Made by a program: the position numbers and the translations under genes. Source: Pseudomonadota bacterium (lineage in GTDB: Bacteria > Pseudomonadota > Alphaproteobacteria > Sphingomonadales > Sphingomonadaceae). From it: DNA of 17,341 nucleotides. Positions within the stretch are counted from its first letter, which is position 1; each line of letters begins with the position of its first letter. Positions 6,530-13,993 of the stretch are shown one piece after another. The stretch spans positions 1 to 17,341 of the forward strand of contig JARXKR010000029.1 in NCBI GenBank assembly GCA_030271565.1, in the 5' to 3' direction. The notes under the pieces are model-generated. The model was not told the DNA's origin. It did not search any database and saw only the letters and a list, made by a program, of their open reading frames with translations.

Positions 6530-7573
6530 TCATCGCTGGAAGCGGCGCCCCAGCGAAGTGAGCAGTTCATATTGGGACAGGCCGGATGAGGCGGCGGCTT
6601 CAGGCAAGCTGTAGTCGAGCGAAACCCAATCGCCCTCGGCCAGATCGGGGGCGACGCTGAGATCGATCACGGTCATGTCCATCGAGACCCGGCCCAGCAC
6701 GGGCAGCTCTGCCCCGCCTGCGCGCATCGTGCCCAGGTTCGACCAGCAGCGCAAATAGCCATCGGCATAGCCCAGACTGACCACGCCGACTTCGAGCGGA
6801 ACGCTCGCCGTGAAAGTGGCATTGTACCCAACCGTGTCGCCAGCCTGCAAAGTGCGGCGTTGAATCAATTGTGCCTCGGGTTGCGCAACTTGGCGGATAT
6901 GCTGTGTGAGCGCCGCGCAGGGAACTCCGCCGTAGAGCGCCAGGCCGGGACGGGTTATGTCCCCGTGATAGTCCGATCCCAGCGCGATTCCGGCGCTATT
7001 CGCCAAAGCTGCGCGGCGGTGGGGGACATGGCTGCAAGCCTCGATCCAGCGGCCGCGCTGCACTTCGTTGAGCGGCGAGACTTCATCGCCCGAGGCGAGG
7101 TGCGAATGCAGCGTATCGATATCCAGCGCAGCGATCAGCGGGTTGCCCAGATCGCTCATGGCAAGACCGAGGCGGTTGATCCCGGTATCGACCATCAAGT
7201 CGCATAGCCCGCTGCCCGTGGCTTGCCAGCGCTGTGCCTGCGCGAGCGAGTTGATCACCGGGCGCACCTTGGTCAATTTGGCGAACGCGGCATCGGCGGC
7301 GGTCAGTGGCCCGTGGAGGACCACGATACTTTCAGGCGGTACCAAGTCGAGCAATTCCGCCGCCTCGGCCCAATGCGCGACGTAGAAGGTGCGGCACCCG
7401 GCCTCCCACAGCAGTGGCACAACCCGCCGCGCGCCCAGCCCATAACCGTCGGCCTTGACCGCTGCTGCTGCGCTGGCGTTGCCCGACAGCCGATCGAGCG
7501 CACGCCAGTTGTCGGCCAGCGCGGCCGCATCGATGGTCAGGCGCAACGGGTAGTCAGGCCGGTTAGGCAGCAT
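6530..7573 (-). CDS. alr: Alanine racemase (PLP-dependent)
   Basis: The enzyme interconverts L- and D-alanine in the cytoplasm and supplies D-Ala for peptidoglycan. The 347-residue protein has the PLP lysine K40 in AVKADGYGLGA, the barrel signature RPGLALYGG (208-216), the second catalytic base Y250 in DTVGYNATFT, and RVSMDMTVIDLS in the C-terminal beta domain. The frame is open upstream to 7669, but the ATG at 7573 is preferred because the family begins directly with the strand seen here (YPLRLTIDAAAL). The extension is also antisense-like read-through of the transporter end. The start overlaps the MFS stop by 11 bases, so the two are likely translated from one mRNA. The ORF ends at TGA 6530-6532. 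Confidence 0.95.
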   Translation of the reverse strand: MLPNRPDYPLRLTIDAAALADNWRALDRLSGNASAAAAVKADGYGLGARRVVPLLWEAGCRTFYVAHWAEAAELLDLVPPESIVVLHGPLTAADAAFAKLTKVRPVINSLAQAQRWQATGSGLCDLMVDTGINRLGLAMSDLGNPLIAALDIDTLHSHLASGDEVSPLNEVQRGRWIEACSHVPHRRAALANSAGIALGSDYHGDITRPGLALYGGVPCAALTQHIRQVAQPEAQLIQRRTLQAGDTVGYNATFTASVPLEVGVVSLGYADGYLRCWSNLGTMRAGGAELPVLGRVSMDMTVIDLSVAPDLAEGDWVSLDYSLPEAAASSGLSQYELLTSLGRRFQR

Positions 7574-9191
7574 CGTCGGCAAATTCGCGCGGTGGTCCGT
7601 CAGGCAGGCCCCACCACGCGACGACCAGCGCCACGGCGGTGAAGACCCAAGTATACCACAACCCGGCATAGAGATTGCCCGATTTGGCGACGATATAGGC
7701 GGCGATCAGCGGCAAAAACCCGCCGAAATAGCCCGCTCCGAGATGGTAGGGGATCGACATCGAGCTGTAGCGGATGCGCGGCGGAAACATTTCGGTCAGC
7801 AAGGCAGCTACCGGCCCGTAATTCATCGCTGACAACATGCCCAAAGCGCACAGCAGCACAATGATCAGCAGCGAAGCGCCAAGCGACGGCTTGACCGGTG
7901 TAAAATCGTACCCGGCGGTGCCAAGCTGCGCTTGAAGCTGCGCCTTGCGCGCTTTGCCATCAGCCCACGGATAGCTGTCCAGGGCAAGCGGCGCGCCGCC
8001 GACTGTGACGGCCAGACTGGGTGCGCTTTGCAGGGTGTATGGCACCCCGCTGGCGCTGAGGTCTTCAAGCAACTTGCCACATTGCGTGCTCTGCTTGCCC
8101 GAGAACGGATCGTAGCTGCAGTCGGGTCCGGCAACCACAACAGGAGCCGAGCGCGCAGCGGCCGCGAGCCCCGGATTGGCCAAAGCGCCAAGCCCCCAGA
8201 ATATCGGGAACAGCAACAACAGGATCAGTATATTGGCCCAGATCAGCGGCTTCTTGCGGCCAATCCGATCGGAAACCCTGCCCCAGAACAGGTAGAAGCT
8301 CATCGAGATCAAGCCGCCAATCCCGACCAGAATTTCGGCGCGCGAACCTTCGAGCCGCATCGCACCTTTGAGGAACGACAAGCTGGAGAAGAACGCCGTG
8401 TACCAGATCAACGTCAGCCCCACGGCCACGCCGAACAGCGCGACAAAGATGCGCTTGGCATTCCCCGGGTAGGTGAAGCTTTCGACGAACGGATTGCCCG
8501 ACGTTTCGCCGGCGGCTTTCATCGCCTGGAACACCGGGCTTTCCGAAAGCTTGAGCCGCATCCACAGACTGACCGCAAGCAGGATCAGCGACAGGAGGAA
8601 GGGCACGCGCCAGCCCCAGGCATCGAATGCGGCTGGGGGGATGAATGTGCGGCAAGCCAGCACCACCAGAACGCTCAGCACGAACCCGCCAACCACACTC
8701 GCTTGTATGAAGCTGGTATACCAGCCGCGCCGGTTTGCCGGAGAATGTTCCGCGACATAGATTGCGGCCCCGCCATACTCGCCGCCCAGCGCCAACCCCT
8801 GCATGATTCGCAGCAGGATTACGATGACCGGCGCGGCTATGCCGATAGTTTCGGCGCTCGGCACCAGACCCACCCCGGCGGTGGCGATGCCCATCAGCGT
8901 TACAGTCACGAGGAAGGTGTATTTGCGCCCCAATTTGTCGCCCAGAAAGCCAAACAGAACGGCGCCGAGCGGACGAAATCCAAAGCCAACCGCAAACCCG
9001 GCCCAGACCAGCAGCAGCTGCAGCGTAACATTATCGGCCGGAAAAAATGCCTTGCCGATCAATGCAGCCAGCGTCCCGTAGATGAAGAAATCGAACCACT
9101 CGAAGATTGTCCCTGCCGAAGAAGCGAGGATCACCAGCCGCATTTCGGCCGCGCTGGGTTCACTCTGCGCGGTCATTGCGGCGGTGGTCAT
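7563..9191 (-). CDS. MFS transporter, metabolite:H+ symporter (MHS) type, with a large periplasmic insert
   Basis: This 542-residue inner-membrane protein belongs to the major facilitator superfamily. Cytoplasmic motif A copies GDKLGRK (about 84-90) and GRVSDRIGRK (304-313) mark the two halves. EWFDFFIYGTLA near the N-terminus and GLALGGEYGGAAIYVAEHSP are typical of the ProP/ShiA/KgtP-like MHS family. About 12 membrane segments are expected. Between TM9 and TM10 lies an unusually long loop of about 95 residues (338-435), placed in the periplasm by the topology, with C358 and C371. The substrate is unknown; family members take up dicarboxylates, betaine, shikimate or citrate. The ATG start is supported by GGGGAG 8 bases upstream. 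It overlaps alr by 11 bases and follows the scaffold gene by 30 bases. Confidence 0.9.
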   Translation of the reverse strand: MTTAAMTAQSEPSAAEMRLVILASSAGTIFEWFDFFIYGTLAALIGKAFFPADNVTLQLLLVWAGFAVGFGFRPLGAVLFGFLGDKLGRKYTFLVTVTLMGIATAGVGLVPSAETIGIAAPVIVILLRIMQGLALGGEYGGAAIYVAEHSPANRRGWYTSFIQASVVGGFVLSVLVVLACRTFIPPAAFDAWGWRVPFLLSLILLAVSLWMRLKLSESPVFQAMKAAGETSGNPFVESFTYPGNAKRIFVALFGVAVGLTLIWYTAFFSSLSFLKGAMRLEGSRAEILVGIGGLISMSFYLFWGRVSDRIGRKKPLIWANILILLLLFPIFWGLGALANPGLAAAARSAPVVVAGPDCSYDPFSGKQSTQCGKLLEDLSASGVPYTLQSAPSLAVTVGGAPLALDSYPWADGKARKAQLQAQLGTAGYDFTPVKPSLGASLLIIVLLCALGMLSAMNYGPVAALLTEMFPPRIRYSSMSIPYHLGAGYFGGFLPLIAAYIVAKSGNLYAGLWYTWVFTAVALVVAWWGLPDGPPREFADDAA

Positions 9192-9221
9192 GTGTTAGTC
9201 TCCCCGGATGTGGCCGCATCC

Positions 9222-9641
9222 CTAGCCGGGCACTGCCAAGGCGACAAGCGCAGCGCGCCACGCCAGCAGGATCGCGCCGTGCCGCGCTGGATAATCGCGC
9301 GCGGCGGCGATTACCGAAACGCCCGCCCACTGGGGCAAAGCGCCGCCCGCCAACCATTGTTCGATTTCGGTCACGGCGACCTCGAGCTCGCCGCGATCCT
9401 TGCCGGTAGCGGCAGAGGCGAAGATCGCAGCTGCCGCTTGCCCGATGGCGCAGGCCTGTGCGCGGAGTCCAACATTGGCAATGCGGCCGGTCTCATCGCA
9501 GGCAAGTCCGAGTTGAATCGTGCTGCCGCACGTCAGCGCGCGCGCCGATCCGCGCAGCGGCAAATCCGGCGTGAGCGGGAATTGGGCAAGCGACGTGGCG
9601 AGCCCCAGCACCTCGGCATTATACAATGTGGCGCTGGTCAC
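9222..9641 (-). CDS. IscU/NifU-like iron-sulfur cluster scaffold family protein
   Basis: This 139-residue protein has the fold pattern of the IscU/NifU N-terminal family, which assembles Fe-S clusters and hands them to apoproteins. LYNAEVLGLA is at the start, the first ligand cysteine is C38 (ALTCGSTIQL), and the second is C64 (AQACAIGQAAAAIF). The position of the third canonical cysteine reads ARHGAILLAW (G122 preceded by H121), and the Asp after the first cysteine in IscU is Ser40. It may therefore be a divergent scaffold or have another role. The GTG start overlaps the cvpA stop by 4 bases (GTGA). No isc or suf genes are nearby. The family call is fairly sure, the activity is not. Confidence 0.75.
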   Translation of the reverse strand: MTSATLYNAEVLGLATSLAQFPLTPDLPLRGSARALTCGSTIQLGLACDETGRIANVGLRAQACAIGQAAAAIFASAATGKDRGELEVAVTEIEQWLAGGALPQWAGVSVIAAARDYPARHGAILLAWRAALVALAVPG

Positions 9642-10195
9642 TTGCCAATCAGGCTGTCGGTCGCCGTGCGTTTGATCTGGTCGCGGGCCGCCGCCTCGGC
9701 TGCGGCGCGGCGGCGCTCACCGATCATCTTGACCAGCGCCTCGCTCGCCGAATTGACAAACGGATAGCTGCGCGACTGGATTATCCAATGCGGCCGCCCG
9801 CCCGCTCCCCAGATTGTGTCGTAACCGAGCACCAGCACCGAGAAGGCGAGGACCGTAATCACCATGCCCTTGATCGCGCCAAATCCGAACCCGATCACTC
9901 GGTCGATCGGGCCGAGCACCGAATTGCGGCTCGCCGCGCCGAGCCGGTCGGACAGCAGTTTGACGATCGCATAGGGGACCAGCAGCAGGATCGCGAAAGC
10001 CAGCACCGAAGCGCCGCTGACATTCCCGACGTAAGGCAGAAGCGCCACACTCAGCGGGGAATGGAGGTTATGAATCGCTACCAAGGCGAGCACCCAGGCG
10101 GCCAGCGCGAACACTTCCTGGACGAACCCGCGCATGAACCCGGTGATCGCGCCAAGCCCCACCAGGATCAGAACTGCAATGTCAAAACCAGTCAT
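9638..10195 (-). CDS. cvpA: CvpA family inner-membrane protein
   Basis: This 185-residue protein begins MTGFDIAVLILVGLGAITGF and carries about four hydrophobic segments (roughly residues 3-22, 27-44, 62-82 and 105-127). They are followed by a charged, Arg/Ala-rich cytoplasmic tail (GERRRAAAEAAARDQIKR). This is the CvpA layout, including GFMRGFVQEVFALAAWVLA after the first segment. CvpA was named for colicin V production in E. coli and is linked to envelope stress and bile tolerance, but its molecular activity is not established. It lies 10 bases downstream of radA and overlaps the scaffold gene by 4 bases, so it is surely in the same transcript. Confidence 0.9.
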   Translation of the reverse strand: MTGFDIAVLILVGLGAITGFMRGFVQEVFALAAWVLALVAIHNLHSPLSVALLPYVGNVSGASVLAFAILLLVPYAIVKLLSDRLGAASRNSVLGPIDRVIGFGFGAIKGMVITVLAFSVLVLGYDTIWGAGGRPHWIIQSRSYPFVNSASEALVKMIGERRRAAAEAAARDQIKRTATDSLIGK

Positions 10196-10205
10196 GCCGG
10201 TAAAG

Positions 10206-11573
10206 CTACGTGCCGCCCATTATCCGGTCAACGAGATTTGGCAGCAGGGTTAACCCGGCATAGCGGGTGCCTTTGCCTCCGCCGGGCAAGTCAGCCGGGC
10301 CGAAGGCGCTGGCAAAGCCCAGCTTGGCCGCCTCGCGCAGGCGGATCGCACCGTGCGCTACCGGGCGGATTTCCCCCGCCAATGACACCTCGCCGAACCA
10401 GACGCCGTCCGCGGCGAGCGGTTTGTCGGCCAGTGCCGAGATCAGCGCCGCAGCCACCGCAAGGTCGGCGGCAGGATCGACCAACCGGTAACCACCTGCG
10501 ACGTTCAGATAGACTTCGGCCGAGGAAAAGTTGAGCCCGCAGCGCGCTTCGAGCACCGCGAGCAGCATCGCCAGCCGCCCGCTGTCCCACCCGACCACCG
10601 CCCGGCGCGGGGTCGCCCCGCTCGCCAACCTGACAATCAGTGCCTGGATTTCGACCAGTACCGGCCGCGTCCCCTCGATCGCGGGGAAGACCGCGCTGCC
10701 TGGCACCGGCTGCTCGCGGCCCGAGAGGAACAGCAGCGAGGGGTTACCGACTTCGGCCAGCCCTGCCCCTTCCATCGCGAAGACCCCGATCTCGTCGACC
10801 GGCCCGAAGCGGTTCTTGATCGAGCGGAGGATGCGGTACTGGTGGCTGCGCTCGCCCTCGAAGCTCATCACCACGTCGACCATATGTTCGAGCACGCGCG
10901 GTCCAGCGATGCTCCCGTCCTTGGTGACGTGACCGACCAGGACCAGCGCAGCGCCGCTCTCCTTGGCGTAACGGATCAGTTCGAACGCTGAGGCGCGGAC
11001 CTGGCTGACCGTACCCGGCGCGCCTTCGATCTGGTCCGAATGCATGGTCTGGATCGAATCGATCACCAGCAGCGCGGGCGGCGGCATCGTTGCCAGCGTG
11101 GTCAGGATATCGCGCACCGAAGTTGCTGCGGCGAGCAGGATCGGGGCTTTGCCCAGCCCGAGTCGGTCAGCGCGCAACCGCACCTGTCCGGCTGCTTCTT
11201 CTCCACTGATGTAGACCGCAGACTGCCCACGCAATGCCAGCGCGGCGGCGGCCTGAAGCAGCAAGGTGCTTTTGCCGATCCCCGGATCGCCGCCCATCAG
11301 CACCGCACTGCCCGGAACCAGCCCACCGCCCAGCGCGCGGTCGAATTCAGCCAGCCCGGTCGATTGGCGGATCAGCAGTTCGCCAGGCGCATCGAGCGCT
11401 TCGAAGCGGATCGCGCGGCCGCCCGCCGACAAATCATGCTTGGACGAGAACACCGTCGCAGGTGCCTCTTCGGACAGGGTGTTCCACTCGCTGCAATCGG
11501 CGCACTGCCCCTTCCAGCGGTGCGCAACGCTCCCGCAGGCCTGACAGATAAAGCGGCGTTTAGTCTTGACCAT
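10206..11573 (-). CDS. radA: DNA repair protein RadA (Sms)
   Basis: RadA is a RecA-like ATPase that drives branch migration of recombination intermediates. The 455-residue protein starts with a four-cysteine zinc finger (C10, C13, C24, C27: CQACGSVAHRWKGQCADC). The RecA-like core has Walker A GDPGIGKST (95-103), a Walker B LLVIDS (168-173) and the RadA-specific motif KNRFG (253-257). A C-terminal Lon-protease-like domain (about 280-455; SAEVYLNVAGGYRLVDPAADLAVA) completes the standard layout. Length and all motifs are normal. It is the first gene of the minus-strand cluster radA-cvpA-scaffold-MFS-alr and is divergent from the patatin gene across about 100 bases that must hold both promoters. 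No strong ribosome site is seen before the ATG. Confidence 0.97.
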   Translation of the reverse strand: MVKTKRRFICQACGSVAHRWKGQCADCSEWNTLSEEAPATVFSSKHDLSAGGRAIRFEALDAPGELLIRQSTGLAEFDRALGGGLVPGSAVLMGGDPGIGKSTLLLQAAAALALRGQSAVYISGEEAAGQVRLRADRLGLGKAPILLAAATSVRDILTTLATMPPPALLVIDSIQTMHSDQIEGAPGTVSQVRASAFELIRYAKESGAALVLVGHVTKDGSIAGPRVLEHMVDVVMSFEGERSHQYRILRSIKNRFGPVDEIGVFAMEGAGLAEVGNPSLLFLSGREQPVPGSAVFPAIEGTRPVLVEIQALIVRLASGATPRRAVVGWDSGRLAMLLAVLEARCGLNFSSAEVYLNVAGGYRLVDPAADLAVAAALISALADKPLAADGVWFGEVSLAGEIRPVAHGAIRLREAAKLGFASAFGPADLPGGGKGTRYAGLTLLPNLVDRIMGGT

Positions 11574-11633
11574 GCCGCTGTCTAACTGGAACGAAGCGGG
11601 AACGCAAGTAGCGGCAAACTACGGATCGCCACC

Positions 11634-11663
11634 TTACCGCTTGCTTTGACAATTCGTTATAGT
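11634..11663 (+). promoter_or_regulatory. Candidate promoter for the patatin-like gene, implying a very short or absent leader
   Basis: TATAGT (11658-11663) matches the -10 consensus at five of six bases. With an 18-base spacer the -35 would be TTACCG (11634-11639), a weak match. The start ATG is only 11 bases after TATAGT, so transcription would begin within about 5 bases of it, and no Shine-Dalgarno sequence is present. A perfect TTGACA at 11646-11651 is too close to this -10 and has no -10 of its own at normal spacing. Inferred from sequence only. Confidence 0.35.
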
Positions 11664-11674
11664 CAGTTGTCTCC

Positions 11675-13993
11675 ATGCGCCAGAAGGAACTCAGGATTGC
11701 ACTGGTCTGCTACGGCGGGGTGAGCCTGGCGGTCTATATGCACGGGGTCATCAAGGAGCTGTGGAAGCTCGCCCGGGCCAGCCGCGCGCACCACGGCGGT
11801 CCGCCCAGCGATAGCGGGACCGAAGCGGTTTACCTCAGGCTGCTAACCCGGATCGAACGGCAGTCGGGCCTGCGGCTCAAGGTGATGACCGACATCATCG
11901 CCGGGGCCAGCGCGGGCGGCATCAACGGCATCTTTCTCGCGCAGGCGATCCATTCGGGGCAAAGCCTTGAGCCATTAACCGACCTGTGGCTCGAGCGCGC
12001 CGATGTCGACGTGCTGATCGATCCCGACGCACGGCCATGGTCCCGGTTCGCCAAGCTGTGGGCGATGCCGCTGGTTTACTGGATGCTCAAGCGCCCGGGC
12101 AACGTGGTTTCGGCCAGCGTCGCGCCCGAAACCCGCTCCGAAGTACGCGGCAAGTTATCGCGGCTGATCCGTTCGCGCTGGTTCGAACCGCCGTTCGGGG
12201 GACTGGGCTTTTCGCGGCTGCTGGCCGAAGCGCTTGATACGATGCAGCATGGTGAGGCCGATGCCCCGTTGCTGCCACCTGGCCACCCGCTCGACTTGTT
12301 CGTCACCGCGACCGACTTCAAGGGTCATCCCGAAGTGCTGCGGCTCAACAGTCCTGAAATGATCGAAGAGAGCGAGCACCGGGTGTCGATCGGGTTTCGG
12401 GCGATCACCCCGGCGGAGTTTGGCCAGAACTTGGCGGCCCCGCTCGAACTGGTGCTCGCCGCGCGGTCGACCGCCAGCTTTCCAGGCGCGTTCCCGCCAT
12501 TGCAGCTGTCCGAAATCGATGCGCTGGCGGCCGAACGCGGGGATCCGTGGCACAGCCGCACTGCCTTCGTCGAACGCGTTCTGCCCGAACACAGCCATCG
12601 CGGCGATGTGGACGCGGTCGCGCTGATCGACGGGTCGGTGCTGGTCAATGCGCCGTTCGCCGAAGCCATGGCAGTGCTGCGCGACCGCCCGGCGCAACGC
12701 GAAGTCGATCGCCGCTTCGTCTATATCGATCCGCACCCCGACGAAGTCGGCGGCCAGCGCCACACCGACAGCCGTGCGCCGGGGTTCTTCTCGGTCATCT
12801 TCGGTTCGCTCTCCTCGATTCCGCGCGAGCAGCCGGTGCGCGATAACCTTGAGGCAATTGCAGCGGCTTCGCGCCAGTTGACCGCGCTCAAGACCATCGT
12901 CGATGCCCTGCGGCCCGAGGTCGAGGCCAAGGTCGAAAAGCTGTTCGGGCGCACCTTGTTCCTCGATTCGCCAACCCTGCGACGGCTCGGCAACTGGCGT
13001 GCCAAAGCCCAGCAGGCGGCGGCGACGCAGGCGGGATATACGTTCCAGGCTTATGGCCAGCTCAAATTTGCCCATATCGTCGATGAACTGGGCGCGACGA
13101 TCGAGCATGCTGCGCCCGAACTGACGGTCGGCGGCGCTGATCCGGTCGCCCAGCGGCTTGGCATATGGCTGGCGCAGAACGGGCTCGATCACATTGCAGC
13201 GATGCGCGGCGGAGCCAATACGCAAACCATCGCCTTTTTCCGCGACCACGACCTGGGCTTCAGGATCCGGCGATTGCGCTTGCTGGCGCGGCGCTTGGCC
13301 GAGGACTGGGACGATCTCGATGCCGAAGCCCCCGAAGCACGCGAGGAGGTGCGCGCCGTGGTGTATGAGTCGCTTGCGCTGTACTTCGACCGCGAGGCAA
13401 GCGGCGCGCTGGGCGGCGATTTCAGCGCGATCGCGCGCGATTTCGATCACGATCCTGGCGCGGTGCTCAACGCCATTGCTCGGCGGCGGCAATTGCCGGC
13501 GACCGATCTGGTGGTCGACGGTTTGCTGGTTCGAGCCCTCGCCAGGATGCCGCGTGAGCTCAAGCGGCGGGTGTTGCTGACCTACCTCGGCTTTCCATTC
13601 TATGACACGGTCACCCTGCCCTTGCTGCGCGGCGAGGGCTCGACCGAATTCGAACCGGCCAAAGTCGACCGCATTTCGCCCGAGGATTGCAACACTATCC
13701 GGACCGGCGGTGCCCATTCGGTGTTGCGCGGTACCGAGTTCTACAATTTCGGCGCCTTCTTCAGCCGCGCTTACCGCGAAAACGATTACCTGTGGGGACG
13801 GCTGCACGGAGTCGAGCGAATGATCGACCTGATCGCCTCGACCATGCCGCGCGGAATGGAACTCGATCCAGCCGAGCTGACCCGCAGCAAGATCGAAGCG
13901 TTCCACGCGGTGCTCGATGAAGAGGAGCACCGGCTCAAGGCCGATCCCAAGCTGGTCAGCGGATTGCGCGCCGAACTGTCGGGTGCGGCCTAA
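11675..13993 (+). CDS. Patatin-like protein, large patatin-related family (putative lipid acyl hydrolase)
   Basis: This 772-residue protein has an N-terminal patatin fold. The oxyanion-loop-like segment is CYGGVSLAVYMHG (12-24), the nucleophile motif GASAGG holds S79, and the catalytic Asp is D319 in LIDGSVLVNAPF, giving the Ser-Asp dyad. Patatins hydrolyse acyl esters of phospholipids or other lipids. The remaining roughly 400 residues are rich in charged helices and are typical of the bacterial patatin-related family (DUF3376 region), whose function is unknown. No signal peptide or clear membrane segment is seen, so a cytoplasmic or peripheral membrane location is likely. The first residues (RQKELRIALVCYGG) match how the family begins, supporting the ATG at 11675 although there is no ribosome site. 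Its TAA stop overlaps the opposing methyltransferase stop. Confidence 0.88.
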   Translation: MRQKELRIALVCYGGVSLAVYMHGVIKELWKLARASRAHHGGPPSDSGTEAVYLRLLTRIERQSGLRLKVMTDIIAGASAGGINGIFLAQAIHSGQSLEPLTDLWLERADVDVLIDPDARPWSRFAKLWAMPLVYWMLKRPGNVVSASVAPETRSEVRGKLSRLIRSRWFEPPFGGLGFSRLLAEALDTMQHGEADAPLLPPGHPLDLFVTATDFKGHPEVLRLNSPEMIEESEHRVSIGFRAITPAEFGQNLAAPLELVLAARSTASFPGAFPPLQLSEIDALAAERGDPWHSRTAFVERVLPEHSHRGDVDAVALIDGSVLVNAPFAEAMAVLRDRPAQREVDRRFVYIDPHPDEVGGQRHTDSRAPGFFSVIFGSLSSIPREQPVRDNLEAIAAASRQLTALKTIVDALRPEVEAKVEKLFGRTLFLDSPTLRRLGNWRAKAQQAAATQAGYTFQAYGQLKFAHIVDELGATIEHAAPELTVGGADPVAQRLGIWLAQNGLDHIAAMRGGANTQTIAFFRDHDLGFRIRRLRLLARRLAEDWDDLDAEAPEAREEVRAVVYESLALYFDREASGALGGDFSAIARDFDHDPGAVLNAIARRRQLPATDLVVDGLLVRALARMPRELKRRVLLTYLGFPFYDTVTLPLLRGEGSTEFEPAKVDRISPEDCNTIRTGGAHSVLRGTEFYNFGAFFSRAYRENDYLWGRLHGVERMIDLIASTMPRGMELDPAELTRSKIEAFHAVLDEEEHRLKADPKLVSGLRAELSGAA

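Noticed and set aside
7574..7669. A longer N-terminus for alanine racemase starting at 7669
   Set aside because: The extra 32 residues (with a Trp/Arg/Gly-rich stretch) are the transporter coding region read in another frame and do not match the family start.
7932..9767. A 611-codon plus-strand open frame opposite the MFS transporter
   Set aside because: Its translation is a Gln/Arg/His-rich string without any domain, and it mirrors the transporter and scaffold genes, which carry clear family motifs on the other strand. Long antisense frames are common at this GC content.
11646..11651. Perfect TTGACA taken as the -35 of the patatin gene
   Set aside because: It is only 6 bases from the TATAGT hexamer, and at 17-base spacing the -10 position would be GTCTCC, touching the ATG.
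12155..13930. A 591-codon minus-strand open frame inside the patatin gene
   Set aside because: No recognisable motif, and the plus strand carries the GASAGG and DG catalytic motifs. It is an antisense shadow.
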